From an uncultured Lachnospiraceae bacterium (GTDB lineage Bacteria > Bacillota > Clostridia > Lachnospirales > Lachnospiraceae): a stretch of 48,295 nt of DNA. Positions 16,876-26,113 of this stretch are shown here, one piece after another. The notes beneath the pieces are model-generated. The model ran no database searches, had not been told where the DNA came from, and saw nothing but the letters and a program-made list of their open reading frames with translations. The number at the start of each line of letters is the position of its first letter. Position 1 is the first letter of the stretch. The stretch is from assembly GCA_944376745.1 (NCBI GenBank), contig CALWDR010000195.1, positions 1-48,295 of the forward strand. The letters run 5' to 3'. Position numbers and translations under genes: made by a program.

Positions 16876-17903
16876 TGCTTGTTTCAGAATTAAGAGAGAT
16901 ACTGAAAAATTACAAAGAGGAAGACCTGCGGCTGTTGGTGGTGGAGCTTTATAAGGCCATGCCCAAGCGGCTGAAAGAGGACAAGGAAATTGATACGCTG
17001 ATCAAAGAGGGAAAGGAGCTTCTCCATAAGAAAAAAACAGGGAAGGCTCCCGAAAAGCAGGTGGATGCCGGCAGTCTGCGGGCAGAAATTGAAGAATTTC
17101 TGGATCATGTTAAGAAAGACTATTATTTTGCCCCGAACCAGGTGGTCCCCAAGAAGGAGCGCCCCAAATGGCGCTTTAAGGTAAAAGCGTATATCAAAAG
17201 CCTTCAGGAGATACCCGCCCAGGGGGCGGAGGGGAAGATTGCAGCGGAATTGCTGGGCAAGCTGTACGCAATCGTATCCAATGCCTGCCATTATTACATT
17301 TTTAATACGGACGATCCCTTCCGTTCCATAGGAATGAAGCAGAGCGAGTTTCTGGAGATCGCGCTGAAAAAAAGCTTTGAGCATGAATTGAGCCGTGAGG
17401 CCATAAGGGAGGGGATCAAGCTGACCCTGACAGAGGGGGTTGACCGGGAAACATTGACCGACGAATTGCTGGGGGTTCTGGTAAGCGCTCTGAAAACACC
17501 GGACTCCAGGGAGATCGCCATCGAGGAAGCCGACCAGATGCGGCTGCAGGTGGAGGAAGCGGGGAAGGCTGCCGCCGCGGCGAAGAAACGGTCTTACGAT
17601 TACAGTCATGAGGAATACCGGCGCAGGGAAAACATAAATCATCTGGTGACGCTGGTGCTGATGCTTTATGTGGCCCAGTGCGAGCATGACCAGGGGATTT
17701 CGTATTTTAAGAAGCATTATCTGGAGAGAGACAAGGAAGTGGCTTTGTATGTACTTTTACGGTATTTATACTTCTGGGATCTGACGGATTGCTGGATACG
17801 GGAGTACGAGACCGCTGTGAAAAGAAAAATAGAGCCAAGGGAGAGCCTTAAGAAGGCCTACCGGTATATTAAGGAGCATGGAGAAATGCCGGAATACCTG
17901 TAG
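16875..17903 (+). CDS. Uncharacterised charged helical protein
   Basis: A 342-residue protein that I do not recognise with confidence. The start LRxILKNYKEEDLRLLVVELYK recalls the N-terminus of DUF6155-type proteins (weak). Residues about 70-280 are lysine- and glutamate-rich and mostly helical. The segment NDACHYYIF/NTDDPF-like near residue 140-150 and the C-terminal repeats of aromatic-charged helices (VALYVLLRYLYFWDL) are the only distinct parts. No signal peptide or membrane helix is seen. It is translationally coupled to the DUF4886 gene (TAATG overlap), which suggests a joint function. Confidence 0.65.
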   Translation: MLVSELREILKNYKEEDLRLLVVELYKAMPKRLKEDKEIDTLIKEGKELLHKKKTGKAPEKQVDAGSLRAEIEEFLDHVKKDYYFAPNQVVPKKERPKWRFKVKAYIKSLQEIPAQGAEGKIAAELLGKLYAIVSNACHYYIFNTDDPFRSIGMKQSEFLEIALKKSFEHELSREAIREGIKLTLTEGVDRETLTDELLGVLVSALKTPDSREIAIEEADQMRLQVEEAGKAAAAAKKRSYDYSHEEYRRRENINHLVTLVLMLYVAQCEHDQGISYFKKHYLERDKEVALYVLLRYLYFWDLTDCWIREYETAVKRKIEPRESLKKAYRYIKEHGEMPEYL

Positions 17904-17977
17904 GCGTGCCTGTCTGGCCAGGCGGCAACCCTATTATTTTGTATGTCAAAGTGATGATCAGAAAAGAGGACAGCATT

Positions 17978-18427
17978 ATGTTAAAGATTGTATTTGGGGA
18001 TGTTCCAAATTCGATCTATCATCCGCCGACTTATTTTGATAACCGGTATGAGGATGAATGGATCACGGACCCTCTGACCGTAGAAATGATAAAGGATATT
18101 GACAAGTCGGATGTGATCGGCGTTCATCTGATTGAAAGTCCGGTGCTGGGGCCGATTTCGACGAAAGAAATTTCCGGTGGGGTAAAAACGCTGATTCTGA
18201 TGGCGTTTGATACCAGTGGTAAGATTTTTAATGCTTCTGCCTGTGGGGATAACTGCGCGAAATGGATCGTAGAACTTGGAAAAAGGAAGGATCTGACGAT
18301 TAATCTGCACCATGTGATGGATTTTAGTTCTGTGGGAACTTTTGACGCGGTGATGCAAAATACCGGCAGGGTCATTCATAATTACGGAGAGTATCTGGAA
18401 GAAGCCATTGGGATAAAGGAGCGCTAG
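17978..18427 (+). CDS. DUF4869 protein
   Basis: A 149-residue protein of the DUF4869 type: MLKIVFGDVPNSIYHPPTYF, YEDEWITDPL, ESPVLGPIS, GGVKTLILM and NASACGDNCAKWI follow in the order I recall for that family, and LTINLHHVMDF sits near the end. ATG 17978 has AAGAGGA at 17964-17970; earlier in-frame starts at 17906 and 17954 lack good sites. No catalytic function is known. The next gene follows after 2 bases, and DUF4869 genes in Lachnospiraceae often carry this ATPase partner, so they probably act as one unit. Confidence 0.8.
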   Translation: MLKIVFGDVPNSIYHPPTYFDNRYEDEWITDPLTVEMIKDIDKSDVIGVHLIESPVLGPISTKEISGGVKTLILMAFDTSGKIFNASACGDNCAKWIVELGKRKDLTINLHHVMDFSSVGTFDAVMQNTGRVIHNYGEYLEEAIGIKER

Positions 18428-18429
18428 GA

Positions 18430-19413
18430 ATGAAGGGGAAATATCATATCGTCGTGCAAAACAACAAGCTCCGGTATGAATTGGAGATTAAACGGAATAT
18501 TACGATCATAAGGGGCGACAGTGCTACGGGGAAGACCACATTGATTGGGTTGCTGGAGAGCGCGGCATCGCTGGGAGAGGACTCCGGGATAGAGGTTGTC
18601 TGTGAGCGGCCTGTCAGGACTTTGAGCGGTAATGATTGGAATCTTCTGCTGCCGAATCTGCATGGTCAGATTCTGTTTCTGGATGAAGAAAATAGATTCA
18701 TGAAAACGAGGGAGTTCGCGGCAGCGGTCAGGGCGTCTGATAATTACTTTGTTATCATAACCAGGGAGGATCTGCCGAATCTTCCCTATTCGGTGGACGA
18801 AATTTACGGTATTCATACCTCGGGGAAATATCATGATATGAAGCGTACTTATAATGAAATGTACCGGATATACAGTACGGAGAAATTGTCTGGCCGGCAA
18901 AGGCCCGACGAGGTGATTGTGGAGGATACAAATTCCGGTTATGAGTTTTTTAGTGAAATTTGTTCCGGCAGTGAGATCAGATGTGCAAGTGCCGGCGGAA
19001 AATCAAATTTAAAGGCTGTCTTAAGTGAAGCACAAGAAGAAAATACCCTGGTTATTGCAGATGGTGCGGCTATAGGTGCTGAGATGAATGAGCTATATCA
19101 GCTTATGTTGTATAAACCGTCTCTGAAATGTTATCTGCCGGAATCTTTTGAGTGGCTGATATTGAAATCAGGGATTATTGATGGCAAAGAAGTCAGAGAT
19201 ATTCTAAATCATCCGGAAGAATATATTGAAAGTCAGGAATATTTTAGTTGGGAGAGATTCTTTACGGCCATGCTGGTGGACTATACAAAAGATTCCTATT
19301 TAAAATATAGCAAGAGCAGACTGAATAAAGCTTATCTGCACGGCAGAGTGAAAGAGGCTGTGCTAAAGACAATGGAAGGGATAGATTTTTCCGGAGCGGA
19401 GACGGAAAAATAA
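18430..19413 (+). CDS. P-loop ATPase with TOPRIM-like C-terminus, DUF4869 partner
   Basis: A 327-residue protein. Walker A is GDSATGKT (residues 29-36) and Walker B is ILFLDEE (81-87). The C-terminal half has a TOPRIM-like order of motifs: VIVEDTNSGYEFF (E165), AGGKSNL (188-194) and LVIADGAAIGAEM (D211). This suggests a very small relative of the OLD-type ATPase-TOPRIM proteins, although the second Asp of the usual DxD appears replaced (DGA). Databases often mislabel such proteins as translation initiation factor. AAAGGAG precedes the start. Linked to DUF4869 two bases upstream. A defence or mobile-element role is an inference. Confidence 0.7.
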   Translation: MKGKYHIVVQNNKLRYELEIKRNITIIRGDSATGKTTLIGLLESAASLGEDSGIEVVCERPVRTLSGNDWNLLLPNLHGQILFLDEENRFMKTREFAAAVRASDNYFVIITREDLPNLPYSVDEIYGIHTSGKYHDMKRTYNEMYRIYSTEKLSGRQRPDEVIVEDTNSGYEFFSEICSGSEIRCASAGGKSNLKAVLSEAQEENTLVIADGAAIGAEMNELYQLMLYKPSLKCYLPESFEWLILKSGIIDGKEVRDILNHPEEYIESQEYFSWERFFTAMLVDYTKDSYLKYSKSRLNKAYLHGRVKEAVLKTMEGIDFSGAETEK

Positions 19414-19463
19414 CAGATACGGCCTCGTGAGGTCCGGTAATTGGGCATATCTTGAAAAAACAC

Positions 19464-19492
19464 TGGATTTTTCTAAAAAGGTATGCTATAAT
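19464..19492 (+). promoter_or_regulatory. Promoter of tig
   Basis: TGGATT (19464-19469), 17 bp, extended -10 TGCTATAAT (19484-19492). It lies about 80 bases before the trigger-factor start. Confidence 0.75.
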
Positions 19493-19572
19493 TGCAAAGC
19501 GATTGTAAGTATTAAGAATGGAGAAGTACGTCCGCACCATTTTTATATATCTGAAGGAGGAAAATAGTTAGA

Positions 19573-20916
19573 ATGAGCGTACAGGTAGAAAATCTGGAAA
19601 AGAACATGGCCAAACTGACCATCGAGGTGCCCGCAGAGGAATTGGAGAAAGCCATTCAGTCTGCATATATGAAGCAGAAAGGAAAGATCAGCCTGCCGGG
19701 CTTCCGCAAGGGCAAGGTGCCCCGCCATATGATCGAGAAGATGTACGGCGTGGAGATCTTCTTTGAGGATGCGGCCAATCAACTGATCAACCAGGAATAT
19801 CCCAAGGCGATGGAGGAGAGCGGTCTGGAGATTGTATCCCGTCCCACCATTGATGTGGAGCAGATCGAGAAAGGCAAGCCTTTTATTTTTACCGCCGAGG
19901 TGGCCGTGAAGCCGGAGGTGACTCTGGGCAAATACATGGGAGTCCAGGTGACCAGGATCGATACCGCCGTAAGCGATGAAGAGGTGGATGCGGAGATCAA
20001 CAGAGAGCGCGAGAACAACGCCAGGACCGTCACTGTGGAGGACCGCCCCATCGCGGAGGGAGATACCGCGGTGATCGACTACGAGGGCTTTGTGGACGGC
20101 GAGGCTTTTGAGGGCGGCAAGGGAGAGAACCATTCTCTGGTGATCGGTTCCCATTCCTTCATTGATACCTTTGAGGAGCAGTTGATCGGTAAGAACACCG
20201 GCGACGAGCTCACGGTGAACGTGACCTTCCCGGAGGAGTACCATGCCAAGGAGCTGGCAGGAAAGCCTGCGGAATTCAAGGTGAAGATCAACGAGATCAA
20301 GGCCAAGGAGCTGCCGGAGCTGGACGACGAGTTCGCCCAGGATGTGTCCGAATTTGATACTCTGGCCGAGTACCGGGAGAGCGTGAAGAAGAAGCTCACC
20401 GAGCGGAAGGAAGCGGCTGCTAAGATTGACAAGCAGGAGGAGGCCATCGCCAAGATCATTGAGAAATCCAAGATGGAGATCCCCGAGGCCATGATCGAGA
20501 CGCAGATCGACAGCATGGTGGACAATATGGCGGGCCGTATGAGACAGCAGGGACTGACCATGGAGCAGTACATGCAGTTTACCGGGATGACGGCGGAGAA
20601 GCTGCGGGAGCAGATGAAGCCTGACGCCTTGAAGCGCATTCAGAACAGCCTGGTGCTGGAGCAGATCGCCAAAGAGGAGAACATAGAGGTCACGGATGAG
20701 GACGTGGAGGCCGAGATCGCCAGAATGGCTGAGATGTACGGCATGGAGGCCGATAAGTTCAAGGAGTTCGTGAGCGATTCTGACAGGGAATCCATCAAGA
20801 AGGATCTGGCCGTGCAGAAGGCCGCGGATCTGGTGGTGGAGAACGTCAAGGAGCGGGCAAAGCCCAAGTCCAAGAAGGATAAGGACGAGGCGTCCGAGGA
20901 AGCGGAAGCAGAATAA
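19573..20916 (+). CDS. tig: Trigger factor, ribosome-bound chaperone and prolyl isomerase
   Basis: A 447-residue chaperone that binds nascent chains at the ribosome exit. Domains in order: ribosome-binding domain (1-110) with the signature LPGFRKGKVPRHM near residues 38-50; FKBP-type prolyl isomerase (about 150-235, GDTAVIDYEGFVDGEAFEGG); and the helical C-terminal chaperone arms to about 430. The extreme C-terminus is a Lys/Glu tail. AAGGAGGA precedes the start. The tig-clpP-clpX-lon order is common in Firmicutes and groups folding with degradation. Its codon use is strongly biased, as expected for an abundant protein. Confidence 0.98.
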   Translation: MSVQVENLEKNMAKLTIEVPAEELEKAIQSAYMKQKGKISLPGFRKGKVPRHMIEKMYGVEIFFEDAANQLINQEYPKAMEESGLEIVSRPTIDVEQIEKGKPFIFTAEVAVKPEVTLGKYMGVQVTRIDTAVSDEEVDAEINRERENNARTVTVEDRPIAEGDTAVIDYEGFVDGEAFEGGKGENHSLVIGSHSFIDTFEEQLIGKNTGDELTVNVTFPEEYHAKELAGKPAEFKVKINEIKAKELPELDDEFAQDVSEFDTLAEYRESVKKKLTERKEAAAKIDKQEEAIAKIIEKSKMEIPEAMIETQIDSMVDNMAGRMRQQGLTMEQYMQFTGMTAEKLREQMKPDALKRIQNSLVLEQIAKEENIEVTDEDVEAEIARMAEMYGMEADKFKEFVSDSDRESIKKDLAVQKAADLVVENVKERAKPKSKKDKDEASEEAEAE

Positions 20917-21032
20917 CAGTGATCGGATAAAGTTCCATGGTAAGACAGTGTCGAATCATGGAACTTATAGCTTATGAAAGACAGCGGGCAGCCATCTGCC
21001 GCTGGTTCAGAGCGGAAAGAAGGAGTGGAAAA

Positions 21033-21620
21033 ATGAGTTTAGTACCCTATGTAATAGAGCAGACCAGCCGGGGAGAGCGTTCCTATGACATTTATTCCCG
21101 TCTGCTGAAGGACCGGATCATTTTCCTGGGAGAGGAAGTCAACGATACCACCGCCAGCCTGGCCGTGGCTCAGCTTCTGTTCCTGGAGGCGGAGGACCCG
21201 GGCAAGGATATCCAGCTTTACATCAATTCCCCGGGCGGTTCGGTGACGGCGGGCATGGCCATCTATGACACCATGAATTACATCAAATGCGACGTGTCCA
21301 CCATCTGTATCGGGATGGCGGCCAGCATGGGCGCTTTCCTGCTGGCGGGGGGCGCCAAGGGCAAGCGCTTTGCCCTGCCCAACGCGGAGATCATGATCCA
21401 TCAGCCCTCCGGCGGCGCCAAGGGCCAGGCCACGGATATTCAGATCGTGGCGGAGAACATTTTGAAGATCAAGAAGCGTCTCAATGAGATCCTGGCGGCC
21501 AACACCGGCAAGCCCTACGACGTGATCGCGGCGGACACGGAGCGGGACAACTACATGTCGGCGGAGGAAGCCAGGGAATACGGCATTATCGATGAAGTCA
21601 TCGCATACAAGAAAAAGTAA
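21033..21620 (+). CDS. clpP: ATP-dependent Clp protease proteolytic subunit
   Basis: A 195-residue serine peptidase that forms the 14-mer degradation chamber. ATG 21033 ([20 protein letters not shown]) is chosen: AAGGAG is just upstream and the alignment with known ClpP begins here, whereas an in-frame ATG at 20937 would add an unrelated extension. The catalytic triad is S98 (GMAASMGAF), H123 ([12 protein letters not shown]) and D172 (TERDNYM), the same numbering as Bacillus subtilis ClpP. ClpX, encoded next, feeds it substrates. Confidence 0.98.
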   Translation: MSLVPYVIEQTSRGERSYDIYSRLLKDRIIFLGEEVNDTTASLAVAQLLFLEAEDPGKDIQLYINSPGGSVTAGMAIYDTMNYIKCDVSTICIGMAASMGAFLLAGGAKGKRFALPNAEIMIHQPSGGAKGQATDIQIVAENILKIKKRLNEILAANTGKPYDVIAADTERDNYMSAEEAREYGIIDEVIAYKKK

Positions 21621-21631
21621 GAGACATAACC

Positions 21632-21659
21632 GGGACAGCGCGCGCAAGGCCACTGTCCC
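21632..21659 (+). other. Hairpin between clpP and clpX
   Basis: GGGACAG (21632-21638) pairs with CTGTCCC (21653-21659) over 14 bases, 11 bases after the clpP stop. There is no T tract. It may stabilise the clpP message or separate it from clpX. Confidence 0.35.
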
Positions 21660-21700
21660 TGATGTTCGTTGAGGACAGTATAAAATAGTGAGGTAAAAGT

Positions 21701-22993
21701 ATGGCAGGAAAATTTATAGACGACAGAATCCGCTGCTCCTTCTGCGGCAAGACGGAGAACCAGGTCCACAAAATGATCGCGGGGCCCGGGGGAGCGTATA
21801 TCTGTGACGCCTGCGTGGACATCTGCGCGGAGATCATCGAGGAAGAACTGGAAAAAGAGGCCGCCGGCGAGGAGGACGCGGAGGAGATCAATCTGATCAA
21901 GCCCGAGGAGATGAAGGCATTTCTGGACGACTATGTCATCGGCCAGGAGGAGGCCAAGAAGGTACTCTCCGTGGCGGTATATAACCATTACAAGCGGATA
22001 CTGGCGGGGCGGGATCTGGACGTGGAGCTCCAGAAGAGCAACATCCTGATGCTGGGCCCCACCGGCTGCGGAAAAACGCTGCTGGCCCAGACCCTGGCAA
22101 GGATCCTGAATGTGCCCTTCGCCATCGCGGACGCCACGGCCCTGACGGAGGCGGGCTACGTGGGCGAGGATGTGGAGAATATCCTGTTGAAGATCATCCA
22201 GGCCGCCGACTATGATATCGAACGGGCCCAGTACGGCATTATCTATATCGACGAGATCGACAAGATCACCAGAAAATCCGAGAATCCCTCTATCACCCGG
22301 GACGTGTCCGGGGAGGGCGTACAGCAGGCCCTTTTAAAGATCCTGGAAGGGACGGTGGCCAGCGTGCCGCCCCAGGGGGGCAGAAAGCATCCCCAGCAGG
22401 AGCTTTTGCAGATCGATACCACCAACATTTTATTTATCTGCGGCGGCGCCTTCGAGGGCCTGGAGAAGATCATCGAGTCCAGGCTGGACGAGAAGGTCAT
22501 CGGCTTCAACAATGAGATTTTGGATAAGAAGGAGAGAAATGTGGGCGAAGTCTTAAAGAAGGTGCTGCCCCAGGACTTTGTAAAATTTGGACTGATACCG
22601 GAGTTCATTGGCCGTGTGCCCATCAACGTTTCCCTGGACGCCCTGGATAAGAACGCCCTGCTTCGGATTCTCACGGAGCCCAAGAATTCCCTGGTGCGCC
22701 AGTACAAGAAGCTGATGGAGCTGGACGGCGTGGAGCTGATCTTCGAGCCGGAGGCCCTGGACGCCATCGCGGAGAAATCCTTAAAGCGCAAGACCGGAGC
22801 CAGGGGCCTTCGGGCGATCATGGAACAGGTGATGCTGGATGTGATGTTCCGGGTGCCCTCCGACGAGCGCATCACAAGGTGTATCATCACCAGGGAGGCG
22901 GTGGAGGGAACCGCCGAGGTGACCACCAATCTGACGGAGCACAGGCGTCTGGCCCAGCGGGATGCTGCCGTTCTGGAGCACAAGAGCGCTTAA
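21701..22993 (+). CDS. clpX: Clp protease ATP-binding unfoldase
   Basis: A 430-residue AAA+ unfoldase. The N-terminal zinc domain has C12, C15, C35 and C38 (CSFC and CDAC). Then come Walker A GPTGCGKT, pore loop GYVG ([13 protein letters not shown]), Walker B YIDEIDK and the sensor/arginine-finger region (PEFIGRVP). The ClpP-docking IGF tripeptide is present in [10 protein letters not shown]. All parts needed for ClpXP function are intact. It is 80 bases after clpP on the same strand. Confidence 0.98.
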   Translation: MAGKFIDDRIRCSFCGKTENQVHKMIAGPGGAYICDACVDICAEIIEEELEKEAAGEEDAEEINLIKPEEMKAFLDDYVIGQEEAKKVLSVAVYNHYKRILAGRDLDVELQKSNILMLGPTGCGKTLLAQTLARILNVPFAIADATALTEAGYVGEDVENILLKIIQAADYDIERAQYGIIYIDEIDKITRKSENPSITRDVSGEGVQQALLKILEGTVASVPPQGGRKHPQQELLQIDTTNILFICGGAFEGLEKIIESRLDEKVIGFNNEILDKKERNVGEVLKKVLPQDFVKFGLIPEFIGRVPINVSLDALDKNALLRILTEPKNSLVRQYKKLMELDGVELIFEPEALDAIAEKSLKRKTGARGLRAIMEQVMLDVMFRVPSDERITRCIITREAVEGTAEVTTNLTEHRRLAQRDAAVLEHKSA

Positions 22994-23060
22994 GCGCCGA
23001 AAGAAGGGCAGGTTTGGAAGCGCACAGCGATAAATGGACAGGAGCGCTTAGGAGAGAAGA

Positions 23061-25379
23061 ATGAGTGAGTTGACAAGAGAGCTCCCGGCGGTGGCCTTAA
23101 GAGGAATGGTCATCCTGCCGGGAATGGTGGCCCATTTTGACGTGAGCCGCCCGAAATCCGTGCGGGCGGTGGAGCAGGCCATGGTGAGGGACCAGGACAT
23201 TTTCCTGGTGGCCCAGCGGGACCTGGAGGAGGAAGAGCCGGATATCAGCGGGCTTTACCGGATCGGAACCATCGCCAGGGTCAAGCAGGTCATCAAAATG
23301 CAGCACGAGATCGTCCGGGTGCTGGTGGAAGGGCAGAAGCGGGCGGAGCTTCTGAGCTTTCCGGAGCAGGAGGACTATCTGGTGGCGGAGGTGGCCACCT
23401 TCGAGGCCGCGGAGCAGGAGATGTATGAGCCCCAGGTGGCGGAGGCCATGGTGCGGAGCATCCAGGAGACCCTGAGCGCCTACGGGACCGTCAATCCCAA
23501 GGTGGGCAAGGAGCTGGCAAGACAGGCTCTGGAGATGACGGATCTGGCGCGGCTTATGGACCATGTGGGAAACAATCTGCCCGCGGGCTACGCCAAAAAG
23601 CAGCGGATCCTGGAGGCCGTCAGCCTGGAGGAGCGGTATGAGGCCGTGATGGCCCTGCTGTTGAATGAGATCAATGTGATCCGCATCAAGAATGAATTTC
23701 AGGCCAAGGTCAAGGAGAAGGTGGACAAAAATCAGAAGGAATACCTGCTCCGGGAGCAGATGAAGCTGATCCGGGAGGAACTGGGGGAGGACAATACCCA
23801 GTCGGACGCGGACCATTTTCTGGAAGAGACGGGAAAATTAAAGGCCGACAAAGCCGTGAAGGATAAGATCAAGAAAGAGATCGAGCGCTACAAGAACGTG
23901 GCGGCCAGCTCCTCGGAGAGCGCCGTCATCCGGGGCTATATCGAGACCCTTCTGGAGCTTCCCTGGAACAAGGCTTCCAGGGACAACAAGGATATCCATC
24001 ATGCGGAGGAGATTTTAAATGAGGACCATTACGGTCTTCTGAAGGTGAAGGAGCGCATGCTGGAATTTCTGGCGGTGCGCAATCTGACCAGCAAGGGCGA
24101 GAGTCCCATCATCTGCCTGGTGGGTCCGCCGGGAACGGGCAAGACCAGTATTGCCAGGTCCGTGGCCCGGGCTCTGGAGAAAAAATACGTGCGCATCAGC
24201 CTGGGCGGCGTCCGGGACGAGGCGGAGATCCGGGGCCACCGGAAGACCTACGTAGGAGCCATGCCGGGCCGGATCGTCAACGCCCTAAAGACCGCCGGGG
24301 TCAAGAATCCGCTGATCCTCCTTGACGAGATCGACAAGCTCAGCAGCGACTACAAAGGGGATACGGCTTCCGCCCTCCTGGAGGTACTGGACTCCGAGCA
24401 GAACCACAGATTCCGGGACCATTACGTGGAGCTGCCCATCGATCTGTCGGAGGTGCTGTTCATCGCCACGGCCAATTCCACCCAGACCATCCCCAGGCCC
24501 CTCCTGGACCGGATGGAGCTGATCGAGGTCAGCAGCTACACGGAGAACGAGAAGGCCCACATTGCCAGGGAGCATTTGTTTGAGAAGCAGCTTGAGAAAA
24601 ACGGTTTAAAGCCGGAGCAGCTCTCCATCAGCGGCAGGGCTTTAGAAAAGATCATCCGGGGCTACACCCGGGAGGCGGGCGTCCGCTCTCTGGAGCGGAA
24701 GATCGGCGAGATCTGCCGGAAGGCCGCCCGGGAAATCTATTCCGGGGACCACAGGAAGGTGAAGATCACCGAGAGCAATCTGGAAAAATATCTGGGCAAG
24801 GAGCGGTATCACTACAATCTGGCAAATGAGAGCGACGAGGTGGGCATTGTCCGTGGCCTGGCCTGGACCAGCGTGGGCGGCGATACCCTGCAGATCGAAG
24901 TGAAGATCATGCCGGGCAAAGGGGAGTTCCGGCTCACCGGACAGTTGGGAGACGTGATGAAGGAATCCGCCCAGGCGGGCATCAGCTACATCCGCTCCGT
25001 CAGCGAGAGCTACGGGATCTCAAAGGAATTTTTCCAGGAGCACGATCTTCACATCCACATCCCGGAGGGCGCTGTGCCCAAGGATGGGCCTTCCGCCGGC
25101 ATCACCATGGCCACGGCCATGCTGTCGGCCATCACCGGGCGCAAGGTGCGCTCGGACGTGGCTATGACCGGGGAGATCACCCTCCGGGGACGCGTGCTTC
25201 CCATCGGCGGCCTCAAGGAAAAAATACTGGCGGCCAAGAACGCCAACATCCGCACGGTCTGCGTGCCCAGGAAAAATGAGGCCGACGTGGCGGAGATTTC
25301 CAGTGAGATCAAGAAGGGCATCGAGATCGTCTATGTGGAGACCATGGAAGACGTGTTGAGGACGGCGCTGCTGCCGTAA
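23061..25379 (+). CDS. lon: ATP-dependent protease Lon
   Basis: A 772-residue protease. The N-terminal Lon substrate-binding domain spans 1-200 ([20 protein letters not shown]), the AAA+ domain has Walker [10 protein letters not shown] near residue 356 and LILLDEIDK, and the protease domain ends the protein. The catalytic dyad is S678 ([13 protein letters not shown]) and K721 ([12 protein letters not shown]). AGGAGAG precedes the start. It degrades misfolded and short-lived regulatory proteins in the cytoplasm. The stop codon lies inside a 39-bp imperfect duplication (25361-25438). Confidence 0.98.
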   Translation: MSELTRELPAVALRGMVILPGMVAHFDVSRPKSVRAVEQAMVRDQDIFLVAQRDLEEEEPDISGLYRIGTIARVKQVIKMQHEIVRVLVEGQKRAELLSFPEQEDYLVAEVATFEAAEQEMYEPQVAEAMVRSIQETLSAYGTVNPKVGKELARQALEMTDLARLMDHVGNNLPAGYAKKQRILEAVSLEERYEAVMALLLNEINVIRIKNEFQAKVKEKVDKNQKEYLLREQMKLIREELGEDNTQSDADHFLEETGKLKADKAVKDKIKKEIERYKNVAASSSESAVIRGYIETLLELPWNKASRDNKDIHHAEEILNEDHYGLLKVKERMLEFLAVRNLTSKGESPIICLVGPPGTGKTSIARSVARALEKKYVRISLGGVRDEAEIRGHRKTYVGAMPGRIVNALKTAGVKNPLILLDEIDKLSSDYKGDTASALLEVLDSEQNHRFRDHYVELPIDLSEVLFIATANSTQTIPRPLLDRMELIEVSSYTENEKAHIAREHLFEKQLEKNGLKPEQLSISGRALEKIIRGYTREAGVRSLERKIGEICRKAAREIYSGDHRKVKITESNLEKYLGKERYHYNLANESDEVGIVRGLAWTSVGGDTLQIEVKIMPGKGEFRLTGQLGDVMKESAQAGISYIRSVSESYGISKEFFQEHDLHIHIPEGAVPKDGPSAGITMATAMLSAITGRKVRSDVAMTGEITLRGRVLPIGGLKEKILAAKNANIRTVCVPRKNEADVAEISSEIKKGIEIVYVETMEDVLRTALLP

Positions 25380-25438
25380 GGGCGGCGTATTGCCGTAGAG
25401 GCGGCGCTGCTGCCGCAGGGGCGGCGTCTTCCGAAGGG
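25361..25438 (+). repeat. 39-bp imperfect tandem duplication across the lon stop codon
   Basis: Unit 1 (25361-25399) holds the last six lon codons, the stop and 20 further bases; unit 2 (25400-25438) repeats it with scattered changes. The shared core GGCGCTGCTGCCG and GGGCGGCGT are intact. The length is 13 codons, so the second copy stays in the lon frame but follows the stop. Confidence 0.65.
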
Positions 25439-25489
25439 GGGCGCCCGGACTACCTAAGCCTGGCGCCGCCGCCGATACAGGAGGGAAAA

Positions 25490-26095
25490 ATGGTAATAAA
25501 ATCAGTGAATCTGGAGACGGTGTGCGGCATCACCAGCCCGCTGCCCCAAAATACCCGGCCGGAGATCGCCTTTGCGGGAAAGTCCAACGTGGGGAAATCC
25601 TCCCTGATCAACGGGCTTATGAACCGCAAGTCCCTGGCCCGGACCTCGGCCCAGCCGGGAAAGACCCAGACCATCAACTTTTACAACATCAACGACGCCA
25701 TGTACCTGGTGGATCTGCCGGGTTACGGCTACGCCAGGGTATCCGTGAGCGAAAAGGAGAAGTGGGGGCAGATGATCGAGCGTTACCTCCACGGGTCAAA
25801 ACAGCTGAAAGCCGTGTTTCTGCTCATCGACATCCGCCATGAGCCCTCGGCCAACGACAGGCAGATGTATGAGTGGATCTCCTATCAGGGCTATGACCCC
25901 ATCATCATCGCCACGAAGCTGGACAAGATCAACCGCAGTCAGGTGCAAAAGCAGTTAAAGCTGATCCGCACGGGGCTTTCGGTAAAGCCCGGCACCCAGA
26001 TCATCCCCTTTTCCGCCCAGACCAAGCAGGGCCGGGAGGAGATCTGGCAGGTGATGGACCGGCTGGTCCTGGGGGAGGAAGCGGAGATTTCCTGA
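25490..26095 (+). CDS. ysxC: Ribosome-biogenesis GTPase YsxC/EngB
   Basis: A 201-residue GTPase needed for assembly of the large ribosomal subunit. G1 is GKSNVGKSSL (about residues 31-40), switch I/G2 follows TSAQPGKTQ, G3 is DLPGYGYA, and G4 is TKLDK. Size and motif order match the TrmE-Era-EngA-YihA family. The usual neighbour of lon in Firmicutes. GAGGG precedes the ATG. Confidence 0.97.
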   Translation: MVIKSVNLETVCGITSPLPQNTRPEIAFAGKSNVGKSSLINGLMNRKSLARTSAQPGKTQTINFYNINDAMYLVDLPGYGYARVSVSEKEKWGQMIERYLHGSKQLKAVFLLIDIRHEPSANDRQMYEWISYQGYDPIIIATKLDKINRSQVQKQLKLIRTGLSVKPGTQIIPFSAQTKQGREEIWQVMDRLVLGEEAEIS

Positions 26096-26113
26096 TACCG
26101 GAGGGGCGTGAAG

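Noticed and set aside
20937..21032. N-terminal extension of ClpP from ATG 20937.
   Set aside because: The catalytic residues match B. subtilis numbering only from ATG 21033, which also has the ribosome site.
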